Assembly (NCBI RefSeq): GCF_938045775.1
Contig: NZ_CALIBH010000040.1
Location: 1-9,968 of the forward strand
Length of the DNA stretch: 9,968 nt
Direction: 5' to 3'
DNA from: an uncultured Campylobacter sp.
GTDB taxonomy: Bacteria; Campylobacterota; Campylobacteria; Campylobacterales; Campylobacteraceae
Within the stretch, counting starts at the first letter, position 1. Each line of letters starts with the position of its first letter. Positions 1 to 6,565 of this stretch are shown in pieces. Under the pieces are notes generated by a model. It saw only the letters and a program-made list of their open reading frames with translations, was not told where the DNA came from and did not search any database. A program made the translations under genes and the position numbers.

Positions 1-804
1 ATTTTCAAATTACAACTTTTACAAAATTACTTTTTATTTAGAAGCTGGTATGAAAGTAAAAATGAAATCAAATACTGTTTTATAGTAGTAGATTTTGTTG
101 CAATATTACTAATGGCTTTTTTACCACTAATTTATTATAAATTAGATTTATCGTCTTCTTCATATGAATGCCTTAGTGATATAGGTTGTTTATTTAAAAC
201 ATGTCTAAGTTTGCATGTAGTATTGCTAGTATGCTTTTTTTGTAAATTTTGGTTGGATAACAAAGATGAGCTGAACAATATTTTTCTAGTTGCTCTTTTA
301 ATATTTATCTCCGATTTACTAATATTGCTAGCTATTTATTTTAACTATGCAGATGAATACATTCTTGTGATAATTCTTATGGTAATTCTTCATTTTTCAG
401 CAAGATTTCTGCAAATCGGTAGACAATTTCTATACAGAATTCTTTTAGTTGCATTATCTTTTATGGCTTTAGTACTTTTGTTATCTACTAGTGGTTTTTT
501 TGTTAGAGTTGTAGGTCTAGCAAACTACCAAACTGACTTTGATATCAAAAAAGAAAATATACCAGAATACGTAAATTTAGAAAATATCAATAAATGCAAA
601 AATACGCAGGATAAAGACATAAATTTTATAAAATATACTTGCATATCTGACGAAATGCCAAGTTCGACGGTAAAATTTAAAAACATCCTCATAAAAGTAA
701 AATCAGACGGCAGATATTGGCTAGAAGTCGTAGCAAAAGACCAAAATAAAAGCAAAATAGATGATTACAGATTTTGGATTTCGGAGAAAAATGTTATAAA
801 TTAA
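1..804 (+). CDS. Partial polytopic membrane protein of unknown function (5' end outside window)
   Basis: The frame is open from the first base of the window to a TAA at 802-804, giving 267 visible residues. The first ATG in it (112) has no ribosome binding site and lies inside a hydrophobic segment, so the real start is probably upstream of the window. Hydrophobic stretches at about visible residues 26-45, 66-84, 94-114, 119-136 and 146-163 suggest five membrane segments. They are followed by a soluble, Lys/Asn-rich C-terminal domain of about 95 residues containing two cysteines. I do not recognise the family. The gene is strikingly AT-rich (roughly 30% GC by eye) compared with the leuC-dxr block, and uses AT-ending codons. 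That fits accessory or transferred DNA. The reading frame is firm; the function is unknown. Confidence 0.75.
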   Translation: MFKLQLLQNYFLFRSWYESKNEIKYCFIVVDFVAILLMAFLPLIYYKLDLSSSSYECLSDIGCLFKTCLSLHVVLLVCFFCKFWLDNKDELNNIFLVALLIFISDLLILLAIYFNYADEYILVIILMVILHFSARFLQIGRQFLYRILLVALSFMALVLLLSTSGFFVRVVGLANYQTDFDIKKENIPEYVNLENINKCKNTQDKDINFIKYTCISDEMPSSTVKFKNILIKVKSDGRYWLEVVAKDQNKSKIDDYRFWISEKNVIN

Positions 805-814
805 ATAAAATACT

Positions 815-857
815 GTTAAAATTTGGTGCTAATTTTTACGTAACATCAAATTTTAAC
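815..857. terminator. 14-bp inverted repeat after the membrane protein gene, possible terminator
   Basis: Bases 815-828 pair with 844-857 over 14 positions with a single G.U pair (826/846), enclosing a 15-nt loop. The stem is mostly A/T. It starts 10 nt after the stop codon at 802-804. There is no T-run after it on the plus strand; on the minus strand the following sequence is T-rich. A terminator role, possibly in both directions, is an inference from position. Confidence 0.4.
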
Positions 858-1136
858 TATGGCTTCAAATTTATCTAATTCGCTAGCTCAAAAATCTCTT
901 TGATATTTTTCTTGTGTAGAGCTTATCTTCGCGCCAGTTTACGCGTAGTCGTAGGCTAAATTTACGACTTCCTCTAGCGTCTCGCCCTAGATGCCGACGG
1001 TTTTTATGGTAAATGAGGTCAAATTTCGCCTACCCGCGAGTAAGGTCCACATATCTTGGGCGGTCGCAAGCGGCTTACTATTGAGTGTTAGCGCGCGTCT
1101 AGCGTTTGGCTGCAATCTGCTTGATTTTTTACCAGA
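846..1136 (-). pseudogene. Decayed protein-coding gene with three in-frame stop codons
   Basis: Reading the minus strand in one frame from 1136 down to a TGA at 846-848 gives a protein-like sequence of 96 codons. It is interrupted by TAG (987-989), TAA (939-941) and TGA (888-890). The pieces between stops have normal protein composition, for example LATAQDMWTLLAGRRN, GETLEEVVNLAYDYA and ASELDKFEAIVKI, and GC-ending codons that resemble the core genes rather than the AT-rich flank. The 5' part is cut by another stop at 1137-1139, and I see no clear continuation further upstream. I cannot name the family. The alternative is chance open sequence, but three separate well-composed segments in one frame favour a pseudogene. 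The plus-strand frame over 991-1233 is taken to be its shadow. Confidence 0.45.
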
Positions 1137-1269
1137 CTACCGCATTTCTCGTAGTATACTCAGCTCTTGCTATGTTTATAGTGCTCGACATCTACACCTC
1201 TATCAAACAAGCAATCCATTAGGTCATATATAGACAAACCACATTGCCATTAAGTTTTAAATTCTAAAC

Positions 1270-2535
1270 TTACAAATCCCTCGGATCGGCGATCTTGCCT
1301 GCGACGGCGCTAGCTGCGGCGACGGCGGAGTTTGCTAGATACACTTCGCTCGTTCTATCGCCCATGCGGCCGACGAAATTTCGATTAGTCGTGCTTACGC
1401 AGCGCTCGCCCACGCCCAAAATCCCCATATATCCGCCCAAGCACGCGCCGCAGGTCGGATTGCTCACGACTGCGCCCGCTTCGACGAAAATATCCCACAG
1501 CCCCTCTTTTTGCGCGGCCAGAGCGATCTTTTGCGTCGCAGGCGTGATGATTAGGCGGGTTTTGCGCGCGACCTTGCGACCTTTTAAAATTTGCGCGGCA
1601 ATCCGCAGATCGGAGAGCCTGCCGTTGGTGCAGCTGCCGATAAAGACCTGATCGACGGCGATGTCATCGCGCACCGCCTCGCGCACGCTCTTGCCGTTGC
1701 TAGGCAGAAACGGATATGCAATCACCGGATCAAGCTTGCTAACGTCGATCTGCAAAATTTGCTCATAGTTCGCGCCTTCGTCGGAGTAGTGAAATTTCGG
1801 CTCGGCGCGCAAATTTTTATCCGCCAAAAATTCCTTCGTGATCTCATCGACCGCGACGATACCGCTCTTGCCGCCCGCTTCGATCGCCATATTGCAAAGC
1901 GAAAATCTGCTATCCATATCCAAATGCTCCAGCGCGTCGCCGCAGAACTCCAAAGCCTTATAGCGCGCGCCGTCCACGCCGATGAGGCGAATCACCTCTA
2001 AAATCAGATCCTTGCCATATATGTGCGGTGCGGGCTTGCCGTGAAAAATTACTTTGATCGTAGGCGGCACCTTAAACCAATTCTTGCCCGTTATCATCGC
2101 GAAAGCTAGATCGGTGCTGCCCATACCCGTCGCAAATGCCCCCAGCGCGCCGTGGGTACAGGTGTGGCTGTCCGCGCCGATGATGACGTCGCCGGGCACT
2201 ACGAGCCCTTTTTCAGGCATCAGCGCATGCTCAATACCCATATCTTTTTCGTCGAAATAATTTTTCAAATCGTGCTTGTAAGCAAACTCGCGTGAAATTT
2301 TAGCTTGGTTTGCGCTTAGAATATCCTTCGTAGGGATGTAGTGATCCATCACGATCGCAAAGCCGTCCGGGTTGGCGAGCTTTTTTGCGCCGCTAAGCTC
2401 GAACTGCTTGATCGAAATCGGCGTCGTGATGTCGTTGCCGATGACCATATCGATGGCGCTTTCGATGATCTGTCCCGCGAAAACCGCCTCGCCCACGTGC
2501 TCGCTAAAAATTTTCTCCGTGATCGTCTGCTTCAT
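1270..2535 (-). CDS. leuC: 3-isopropylmalate dehydratase large subunit, short LeuC type
   Basis: This aconitase-superfamily enzyme isomerises 2-isopropylmalate to 3-isopropylmalate in cytoplasmic leucine synthesis, together with a small LeuD subunit. The three cysteines that hold the [4Fe-4S] cluster are visible: Cys302 in GSCTNGR and Cys362/Cys365 in NPTCGACLGG. The substrate-region motif GADSHTCTHGALGAF begins at residue 120, and TTNRNFVGRMG near 382-392 is typical of the family. At 421 residues it matches the shorter LeuC/HacA-like subfamily rather than the E. coli form of about 466. That leaves homoaconitase-type or other hydro-lyase substrates possible. The ATG at 2535 is preceded by AAGGAG at 2541-2546. 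leuA, leuB and leuD are not adjacent: downstream lies only a decayed gene, so the small subunit must be encoded elsewhere. It is transcribed divergently from the nitroreductase gene. Confidence 0.93.
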   Translation of the reverse strand: MKQTITEKIFSEHVGEAVFAGQIIESAIDMVIGNDITTPISIKQFELSGAKKLANPDGFAIVMDHYIPTKDILSANQAKISREFAYKHDLKNYFDEKDMGIEHALMPEKGLVVPGDVIIGADSHTCTHGALGAFATGMGSTDLAFAMITGKNWFKVPPTIKVIFHGKPAPHIYGKDLILEVIRLIGVDGARYKALEFCGDALEHLDMDSRFSLCNMAIEAGGKSGIVAVDEITKEFLADKNLRAEPKFHYSDEGANYEQILQIDVSKLDPVIAYPFLPSNGKSVREAVRDDIAVDQVFIGSCTNGRLSDLRIAAQILKGRKVARKTRLIITPATQKIALAAQKEGLWDIFVEAGAVVSNPTCGACLGGYMGILGVGERCVSTTNRNFVGRMGDRTSEVYLANSAVAAASAVAGKIADPRDL

Positions 2536-2567
2536 AAAATCTCCTTCATATCGGTTAAATTTGCGCG

Positions 2568-2573
2568 ATTTTA
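2568..2573 (-). promoter_or_regulatory. Candidate -10 element for leuC
   Basis: On the minus strand, TAAAAT sits about 33 nt upstream of the leuC start codon, just after a T-rich stretch. This is compatible with the AT-rich, -35-poor sigma-70 promoters of Campylobacter. It rests on position and resemblance only. Confidence 0.35.
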
Positions 2574-2603
2574 GCTAAAAAATCATAAATTTTTGCAATT
2601 TTA

Positions 2604-2611
2604 TGTATAAT
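2604..2611 (+). promoter_or_regulatory. Extended -10 promoter for the nitroreductase gene
   Basis: TG followed directly by a perfect TATAAT (2606-2611) lies 21 nt upstream of the nitroreductase ATG, in the 97-nt divergent gap with leuC. AT-rich sequence precedes it. AAGGAG at 2620-2625 is the ribosome binding site. This promoter could serve the following NFACT gene as well. Confidence 0.55.
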
Positions 2612-2632
2612 TGAGCCGCAAGGAGCGAGACG

Positions 2633-3157
2633 ATGGAAATTTTAGATATTTTTGCAAACCGCAGAAGTGTAAGAAAATACGCGCAGGGACCACTTGAGGA
2701 CGAGGCGCTGGATAAAATTTTAAAAGCGGGCTTGCTTGCGCCGTCGGGACGCGCGCTCTGTCCGTGGGAGTTCATTCTCGTGCGCGACAAACGGATGCTC
2801 GAGCGGCTAAGCGGATGCCGCAGCAGCGGAGCGAATATGCTAAAACAGGCCGCGGCCGCGATCGTCGTGATCGCAGATGAGCAGAAGCAGGACGTCTGGA
2901 TTGAGGACTGCTCGGTAGCGCTAGGCTACATGCACCTTGCCGCAAGCGCGCTAAATCTCGGCAGCTGCTGGGTGCAGGTAAGATTGCGCGCCGCCGCGGA
3001 CGGACGCAGCTGCGAGGAGTTTTTGCGCGAGGCGCTGGGCTTTCCGCTAAATTTTAAAGCAGAAGCGATACTGGCCCTCGGCGTACCGCAGCGCAGCCCG
3101 AGCCCTCACGATCTGCAGAAGTTAAATTTAAGCAAAATTCACAAAGAGAAATTTTAA
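2633..3157 (+). CDS. Nitroreductase-family FMN protein
   Basis: A 174-residue cytoplasmic flavoprotein of the nitroreductase superfamily, which uses NAD(P)H to reduce nitro compounds, quinones or flavins; the true substrate cannot be read from sequence. The N-terminal phosphate-binding signature NRRSVRKY (residues 9-16) and the APSGRALCPWEF stretch (36-47) are typical FMN contacts. The helix around 96-116 (ALGYMHLAASALNLGSCW) and the C-terminal ILALGVPQ (146-153) are family hallmarks. Length is at the short end for the family, with the C-terminal FMN loop reduced. A strong AAGGAG seven bases before the ATG fixes the start. The NFACT gene follows after 5 nt, so the two are probably cotranscribed, with no evident shared function. 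GC is high and matches leuC. Confidence 0.88.
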   Translation: MEILDIFANRRSVRKYAQGPLEDEALDKILKAGLLAPSGRALCPWEFILVRDKRMLERLSGCRSSGANMLKQAAAAIVVIADEQKQDVWIEDCSVALGYMHLAASALNLGSCWVQVRLRAAADGRSCEEFLREALGFPLNFKAEAILALGVPQRSPSPHDLQKLNLSKIHKEKF

Positions 3158-3162
3158 CGCGT

Positions 3163-4485
3163 ATGAAGTATCAAAACTTAATTCAAATTTGCGAGTATCT
3201 ACGCGCCAAACGCTTCCTTTCGCACATTAAGCGCGTAGGAGATAACCTTTTTAAAGTCTGCTTTGACGGCAACGAGACGCTGTTTTTTGATATGAATAAA
3301 TCGGGCTGCAATATCCACGAAAATGACGCTTTTACCGAAGGTAAGGTTTACGCGGCGCCCTTTGACGTGTTACTTGCCAAGCGCTTCGTAAAATCGCGCA
3401 TCACTTCCGTTAGCGTGCCAGAAAATAATAGAATTCTATACCTTAGCGTAAGCCAAAACGCAAGCTACAAAACCCAAAGCTCAAATATCTACTTCGAATT
3501 TACCGGGCGATTTACCAACGTAATAATCACCGATGAAAACGATGTGATTTTAGAGGCGCTGCGGCACTTCGAAACAGAATTTAGACAGATCAAGGTAGGA
3601 AGAAAACTCCGTCATCTGCCGCCTGCAAATATTAAAGAAGCCCCCGTGCCAAAAATTTCGGACTTTAGAGCATTTTTTCGCGCGGAATTTAACGCGCTAA
3701 ATGCGGATCGCTTAAACTCGCTCAAATCCGCAAAAATCACGGCGCTAAATAAAAAGCTAGACTCGGTGCGCGAGGCTTTAGGCTCTTTGCAAAGCAGTGC
3801 TGAACTACTGCGAAGCGCCGAGCTTTTAGGTGCGAAAGCTGCCTTGCTAAAAGAAAATATCTATAAAATTCCAACCAGCGCGCGAGAATTTACGCTGCAA
3901 AAAGGAGACGCCGAAGCGGTAGAATTTAAACTGCAAAAGCCTGCGAGTGCCACTTTGGGCGAGCTTTACTCCGAGGCAAAGCGTCTGCGCCAAAAGGCTG
4001 CAAATATACATATCGAAGAGCAAAATTTAAAGGAGAAACTCGCGTTTTATGAGAATTTAAAATCGCTCGTCCTTGCCGCACAGGACGCACACGAGATCGA
4101 AATTCTAATGCCTAAGCGCACGCAAATTAGGCAAAAAAGTAAGGAAAAAAATAGCGAATATGTAGCGAGCTTTTATCTCGGGGATTTTAAAATCAGCGTC
4201 GGAAAAAACGAAAAAGGCAATGAGTTCTTACTAAAAAATAGCTCCAAATCCGACTATTGGTTTCATCTTAAGGACATTCCAAGCGCACACGTCATCGTAA
4301 AGACAAATAAGCAAAGTCTAAGCGAAGAGGTGATCGAATTTGCTGCTAAAATTTGCGTGAGCTTCAGTGCAAGCGGCAGCGGAAAATATCTCGTCGATTA
4401 CACCAAACGTCAAAATGTCAAAATCAACGAAGGTGCATTTGTAAACTACGTAAATTTTAAAACAATCAGCGTTTTAAAGCCGTAA
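3163..4485 (+). CDS. NFACT (RqcH/Rqc2-like) protein, short Campylobacter form
   Basis: A 440-residue member of the NFACT family (bacterial RqcH, eukaryotic Rqc2/NEMF, often annotated FbpA or fibronectin-binding). RqcH binds the obstructed 50S subunit and recruits tRNA-Ala to add alanine tails to stalled chains. The N-terminal NFACT-N domain covers about residues 1-150, including FEFTGRFTNVIITDEND at 111-127. A long Lys/Glu/Leu-rich coiled coil runs from about 185 to 315. The C-terminal NFACT-R domain carries the hallmark DYWFH (364-368), SAHVIVK and KYLVDYTKRQNVK (408-420). The B. subtilis protein has about 570 residues, so this is a reduced form. The positions equivalent to the Asp of the conserved Asp-Arg pair and to the N-terminal Asp look like Asn here (see findings). 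It lies 5 nt after the nitroreductase gene. From memory, C. jejuni has a coiled-coil gene between this gene and cdsA; here it is absent. Confidence 0.85.
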   Translation: MKYQNLIQICEYLRAKRFLSHIKRVGDNLFKVCFDGNETLFFDMNKSGCNIHENDAFTEGKVYAAPFDVLLAKRFVKSRITSVSVPENNRILYLSVSQNASYKTQSSNIYFEFTGRFTNVIITDENDVILEALRHFETEFRQIKVGRKLRHLPPANIKEAPVPKISDFRAFFRAEFNALNADRLNSLKSAKITALNKKLDSVREALGSLQSSAELLRSAELLGAKAALLKENIYKIPTSAREFTLQKGDAEAVEFKLQKPASATLGELYSEAKRLRQKAANIHIEEQNLKEKLAFYENLKSLVLAAQDAHEIEILMPKRTQIRQKSKEKNSEYVASFYLGDFKISVGKNEKGNEFLLKNSSKSDYWFHLKDIPSAHVIVKTNKQSLSEEVIEFAAKICVSFSASGSGKYLVDYTKRQNVKINEGAFVNYVNFKTISVLKP

Positions 4486-4500
4486 TAAGCGAGCTTGCAG

Positions 4501-4506
4501 TATAAT
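4501..4506 (+). promoter_or_regulatory. Candidate -10 element for cdsA-dxr
   Basis: A perfect TATAAT lies in the 49-nt gap after the NFACT stop, 28 nt before the cdsA ATG. I see no good -35 element, though Campylobacter promoters often lack one. It may give cdsA-dxr their own promoter in addition to read-through. Confidence 0.4.
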
Positions 4507-4534
4507 TATTCAAAATAAATTCCAAGGAAATTCT

Positions 4535-5299
4535 ATGAAGCAAAGAATAATCACGGCAAGCATTTTACTCGCCGTATTTTTAGCTCTAATTCTAATAAAC
4601 GCCAGGTGGCTAAATTTCGCCGTATTTGCGCTGATACTCGTGCTGGCGTTTTTTGAAAGCCTCAAATTATGGGGTCTAGAGGAAACTAGCAAAAAGTGGC
4701 TCGCGCTGGCGATCGCGTTTTTTGCGCTGCTACCATTTACGCAGACCGATGAGCCTTTCGTCTCAGCGCTAAAAGTTAGCATCCTGATGATCCTATGCGT
4801 CGCCTCTGTCGTAGCCTTTACCAAGGGCCCCAGTCTAAAGATCACGCTTCCTTTCATCTATCCCGTTGCGCCGATATTTTTTATGTGGGCGGCTTATGAT
4901 GATTTCGGGGAAGTTTTTCACTTCGTTTGGCTGATCTTTATTATCGTAGCTAGCGATAGCGGCGCGTATTTTATCGGTAGAGCCTTCGGCAAAACTCCGC
5001 TAAGCGCTAGCTCGCCGAATAAAACCGTAGAAGGCGTACTAGGTGGTCTTGCACTCGCGCTTATCGTTAGCCTCATTTATGCGCGCATCTTTACCAATAT
5101 GCCGCCGCTTGAAATTTTAGGCAAAACCATCATCATAGCAATTTTTGGCGTATTCGGCGATCTGTTTGAAAGCTACCTAAAACGCGCGGCGGGTCTTAAA
5201 GACAGCGGCGCGCTCTTTCCCGGACACGGCGGGATCTTAGACCGCATCGACGGCTATATGTTCGGCGCGATCGCGATGGCGATAGTCTATTCATGGTAG
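4535..5299 (+). CDS. cdsA: Phosphatidate cytidylyltransferase (CDP-diacylglycerol synthase)
   Basis: This integral inner-membrane enzyme converts phosphatidic acid plus CTP to CDP-diacylglycerol, the precursor of phosphatidylethanolamine, phosphatidylglycerol and cardiolipin. The complete CdsA signature is present at residues 213-239: SYLKR, then KDSG, then FPGHGGILDRID, including the metal-binding aspartates. DSGAYFIGR (141-149) and SPNKTVEG (160-167) are further conserved blocks. Hydrophobic segments at about 5-40, 56-68, 80-95, 104-120, 130-148, 166-185 and 198-212, plus the C-terminal 240-252, agree with a multi-pass protein. Length 254 is in the normal range. AAGGAA at 4524-4529 precedes the ATG. 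The 3' end overlaps the start of dxr by 7 nt, so the two are translationally coupled. Confidence 0.95.
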   Translation: MKQRIITASILLAVFLALILINARWLNFAVFALILVLAFFESLKLWGLEETSKKWLALAIAFFALLPFTQTDEPFVSALKVSILMILCVASVVAFTKGPSLKITLPFIYPVAPIFFMWAAYDDFGEVFHFVWLIFIIVASDSGAYFIGRAFGKTPLSASSPNKTVEGVLGGLALALIVSLIYARIFTNMPPLEILGKTIIIAIFGVFGDLFESYLKRAAGLKDSGALFPGHGGILDRIDGYMFGAIAMAIVYSW

Positions 5300-6378
5300 T
5301 TTTAGGCTCCACGGGCTCTATCGGCACAAACACCCTAGACGTAGCCGCGCGTAGCGGCAGTATGATCGAAGCGCTTAGCTGCGGGCGCAATATCAAGCTT
5401 TTAAACGAACAGATCGCAAAATTTCATCCAAAGCTCGTCTGTATCGCGGACGCGCAGCAGAAAAGCGAGGTAGATCACGAGCGCGTATTTTGCGGCGCAG
5501 ATGGAATTTTACAGATGCTGCAGGAGTGCAAAAGCACGACGGTCGTAAACGCTCTCGTAGGCTTTGCGGGCATGATGCCCAGCCTAAAAACCCAAGAGCT
5601 CGGAAAGAGACTGTGTCTCGCCAACAAAGAAAGCCTCGTCGTCGGCGGGAAATTTCTGCAAACGGATAAAATTTACCCGATCGACAGCGAGCATTTCGGA
5701 CTGAAATTTTTACTTAGCAACGCCAAAACCCCCGTTTCTCGCCTAATCATCACGGCTAGCGGCGGCGCGTTTTACGATGTGCCGTTAACGCAGCTGGGCT
5801 CGCTCACGCCGCAAAACGCCCTCAAGCACCCCAACTGGAAGATGGGCGCAAAGATCACGATCGACAGCGCCACGATGGCGAATAAGCTTTTTGAGGTGAT
5901 CGAGGCGTTTTGGCTCTACGGCACGCGCGAGATCGATGCGCTTATCGAGCGCACCTCGCAGATCCACGCGCTAGTGGAGTTTGCGGACGGCTCTACGACG
6001 GCGCACATTAGCAGGGCCGATATGCGCCTAGCGATCGCACACGCGATGTTTGGCGGCGACGTGCGCGAGCAGATCACCGCGCCCGTGGATCTGTGCGCCC
6101 TGCGACCGATAGAATTTAAACCGATCGACGAGATGAAATTTCAAATTTTTACCCTCAAAGACGCGCTGTTAGCAAACCCCGATCTCGGCGTCGTCATCAA
6201 CGCCGCAAACGAAGCGGGTGTAAATGCGTTTTTGCAGCAGCGGTGCCGCTTCACCGACATTGCGCGCGTCGTGCTGAAGTGCGCGGAGAAATTTAACTCG
6301 CCTAGCGTAACGGACGCGGACGTGCTTACGGCGGTGGATGCGAGCGTGCGAGCGTATGCAAACGAGCTGCTGAAATAA
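5293..6378 (+). CDS. dxr: 1-deoxy-D-xylulose 5-phosphate reductoisomerase
   Basis: Dxr (IspC) is the cytoplasmic NADPH-dependent enzyme that converts DXP to MEP, the committed step of the non-mevalonate isoprenoid pathway. The nucleotide-binding GSTGSIG begins at residue 5. NKES (111-114), the metal ligands Asp131 and Glu133 in PIDSEH, and the SGGAF loop (156-160) are all visible. HPNWKMG (179-185) and ATMANKLFEVIEAFW (193-207) follow, the latter with Lys198 and Glu201 matching the substrate and metal residues of E. coli Dxr. The C-terminal NAANEAGVNAFL (303-314) is also typical. Length 361 is slightly shorter than E. coli Dxr because the N-terminus begins only four residues before the glycine motif. 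The ATG lies inside the last codons of cdsA (7-nt overlap), an arrangement of cdsA and dxr that is common in bacteria. All catalytic residues appear intact. Confidence 0.96.
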   Translation: MVVLGSTGSIGTNTLDVAARSGSMIEALSCGRNIKLLNEQIAKFHPKLVCIADAQQKSEVDHERVFCGADGILQMLQECKSTTVVNALVGFAGMMPSLKTQELGKRLCLANKESLVVGGKFLQTDKIYPIDSEHFGLKFLLSNAKTPVSRLIITASGGAFYDVPLTQLGSLTPQNALKHPNWKMGAKITIDSATMANKLFEVIEAFWLYGTREIDALIERTSQIHALVEFADGSTTAHISRADMRLAIAHAMFGGDVREQITAPVDLCALRPIEFKPIDEMKFQIFTLKDALLANPDLGVVINAANEAGVNAFLQQRCRFTDIARVVLKCAEKFNSPSVTDADVLTAVDASVRAYANELLK

Positions 6379-6398
6379 ATTTTTTAATCACGGGATTT

Positions 6399-6542
6399 AT
6401 GCTACAATTTGAGCTTGGCGGCAAATTTCACTGCGCACGGCTCGCGCAAGTAGCCGTAAAATTTAGCGGCTCTAAAACAGCGCGCACCTATTACGCCGTA
6501 TCGGGCGCAGATTTACGCTGTGCCGCGAGTTTGCGCCATTAA
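6399..6542 (+). CDS. Possible small ORF (47 aa) between dxr and the DUF3137 gene
   Basis: An ATG at 6399 opens a 47-codon frame that ends at TAA 6540-6542, filling most of the 187-nt gap before the next gene. The product would start MLQFELGGKF and is rich in Ala, Arg and Ser, with two Cys-containing stretches. Only a weak CGGGA precedes the ATG, and the ATG overlaps the candidate -10 box at 6403-6408, so both cannot be used together. An open frame of this length in GC-rich sequence can arise by chance. I do not recognise the protein; the segment may equally be a 5' leader. Confidence 0.2.
   Translation: MLQFELGGKFHCARLAQVAVKFSGSKTARTYYAVSGADLRCAASLRH
6400..6408 (+). promoter_or_regulatory. 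Extended -10 promoter candidate upstream of the DUF3137 gene
   Basis: TGCTACAAT has the form TGnTACAAT, a good match to an extended -10 box, preceded by a T-rich stretch at 6380-6386. If used, it gives the following gene a leader of about 150 nt. The position 22 nt after the dxr stop suggests it starts a new transcription unit. Confidence 0.45.
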
Positions 6543-6565
6543 AATTTAACAAATAGAGGTTGGGC

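Noticed and set aside
991..1233. Plus-strand 80-codon frame upstream of leuC's 3' end
   Set aside because: It has no ribosome binding site, its composition is unlike a normal protein, and it lies opposite the better minus-strand gene fossil.
1251..1272. 7-bp A/T inverted repeat at the leuC stop codon as a terminator
   Set aside because: The stem is A/T-dominated, includes the stop codon itself and has no T-run after it in the leuC direction. Such repeats are common in this composition.
1295..2574. Several plus-strand open frames inside leuC
   Set aside because: They lie opposite a firmly identified gene and are explained by GC-rich codons in the antisense frames.
2575..2790. Minus-strand 71-codon frame overlapping the nitroreductase start
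   Set aside because: It is antisense to a clear gene and its promoter, with no recognisable product.
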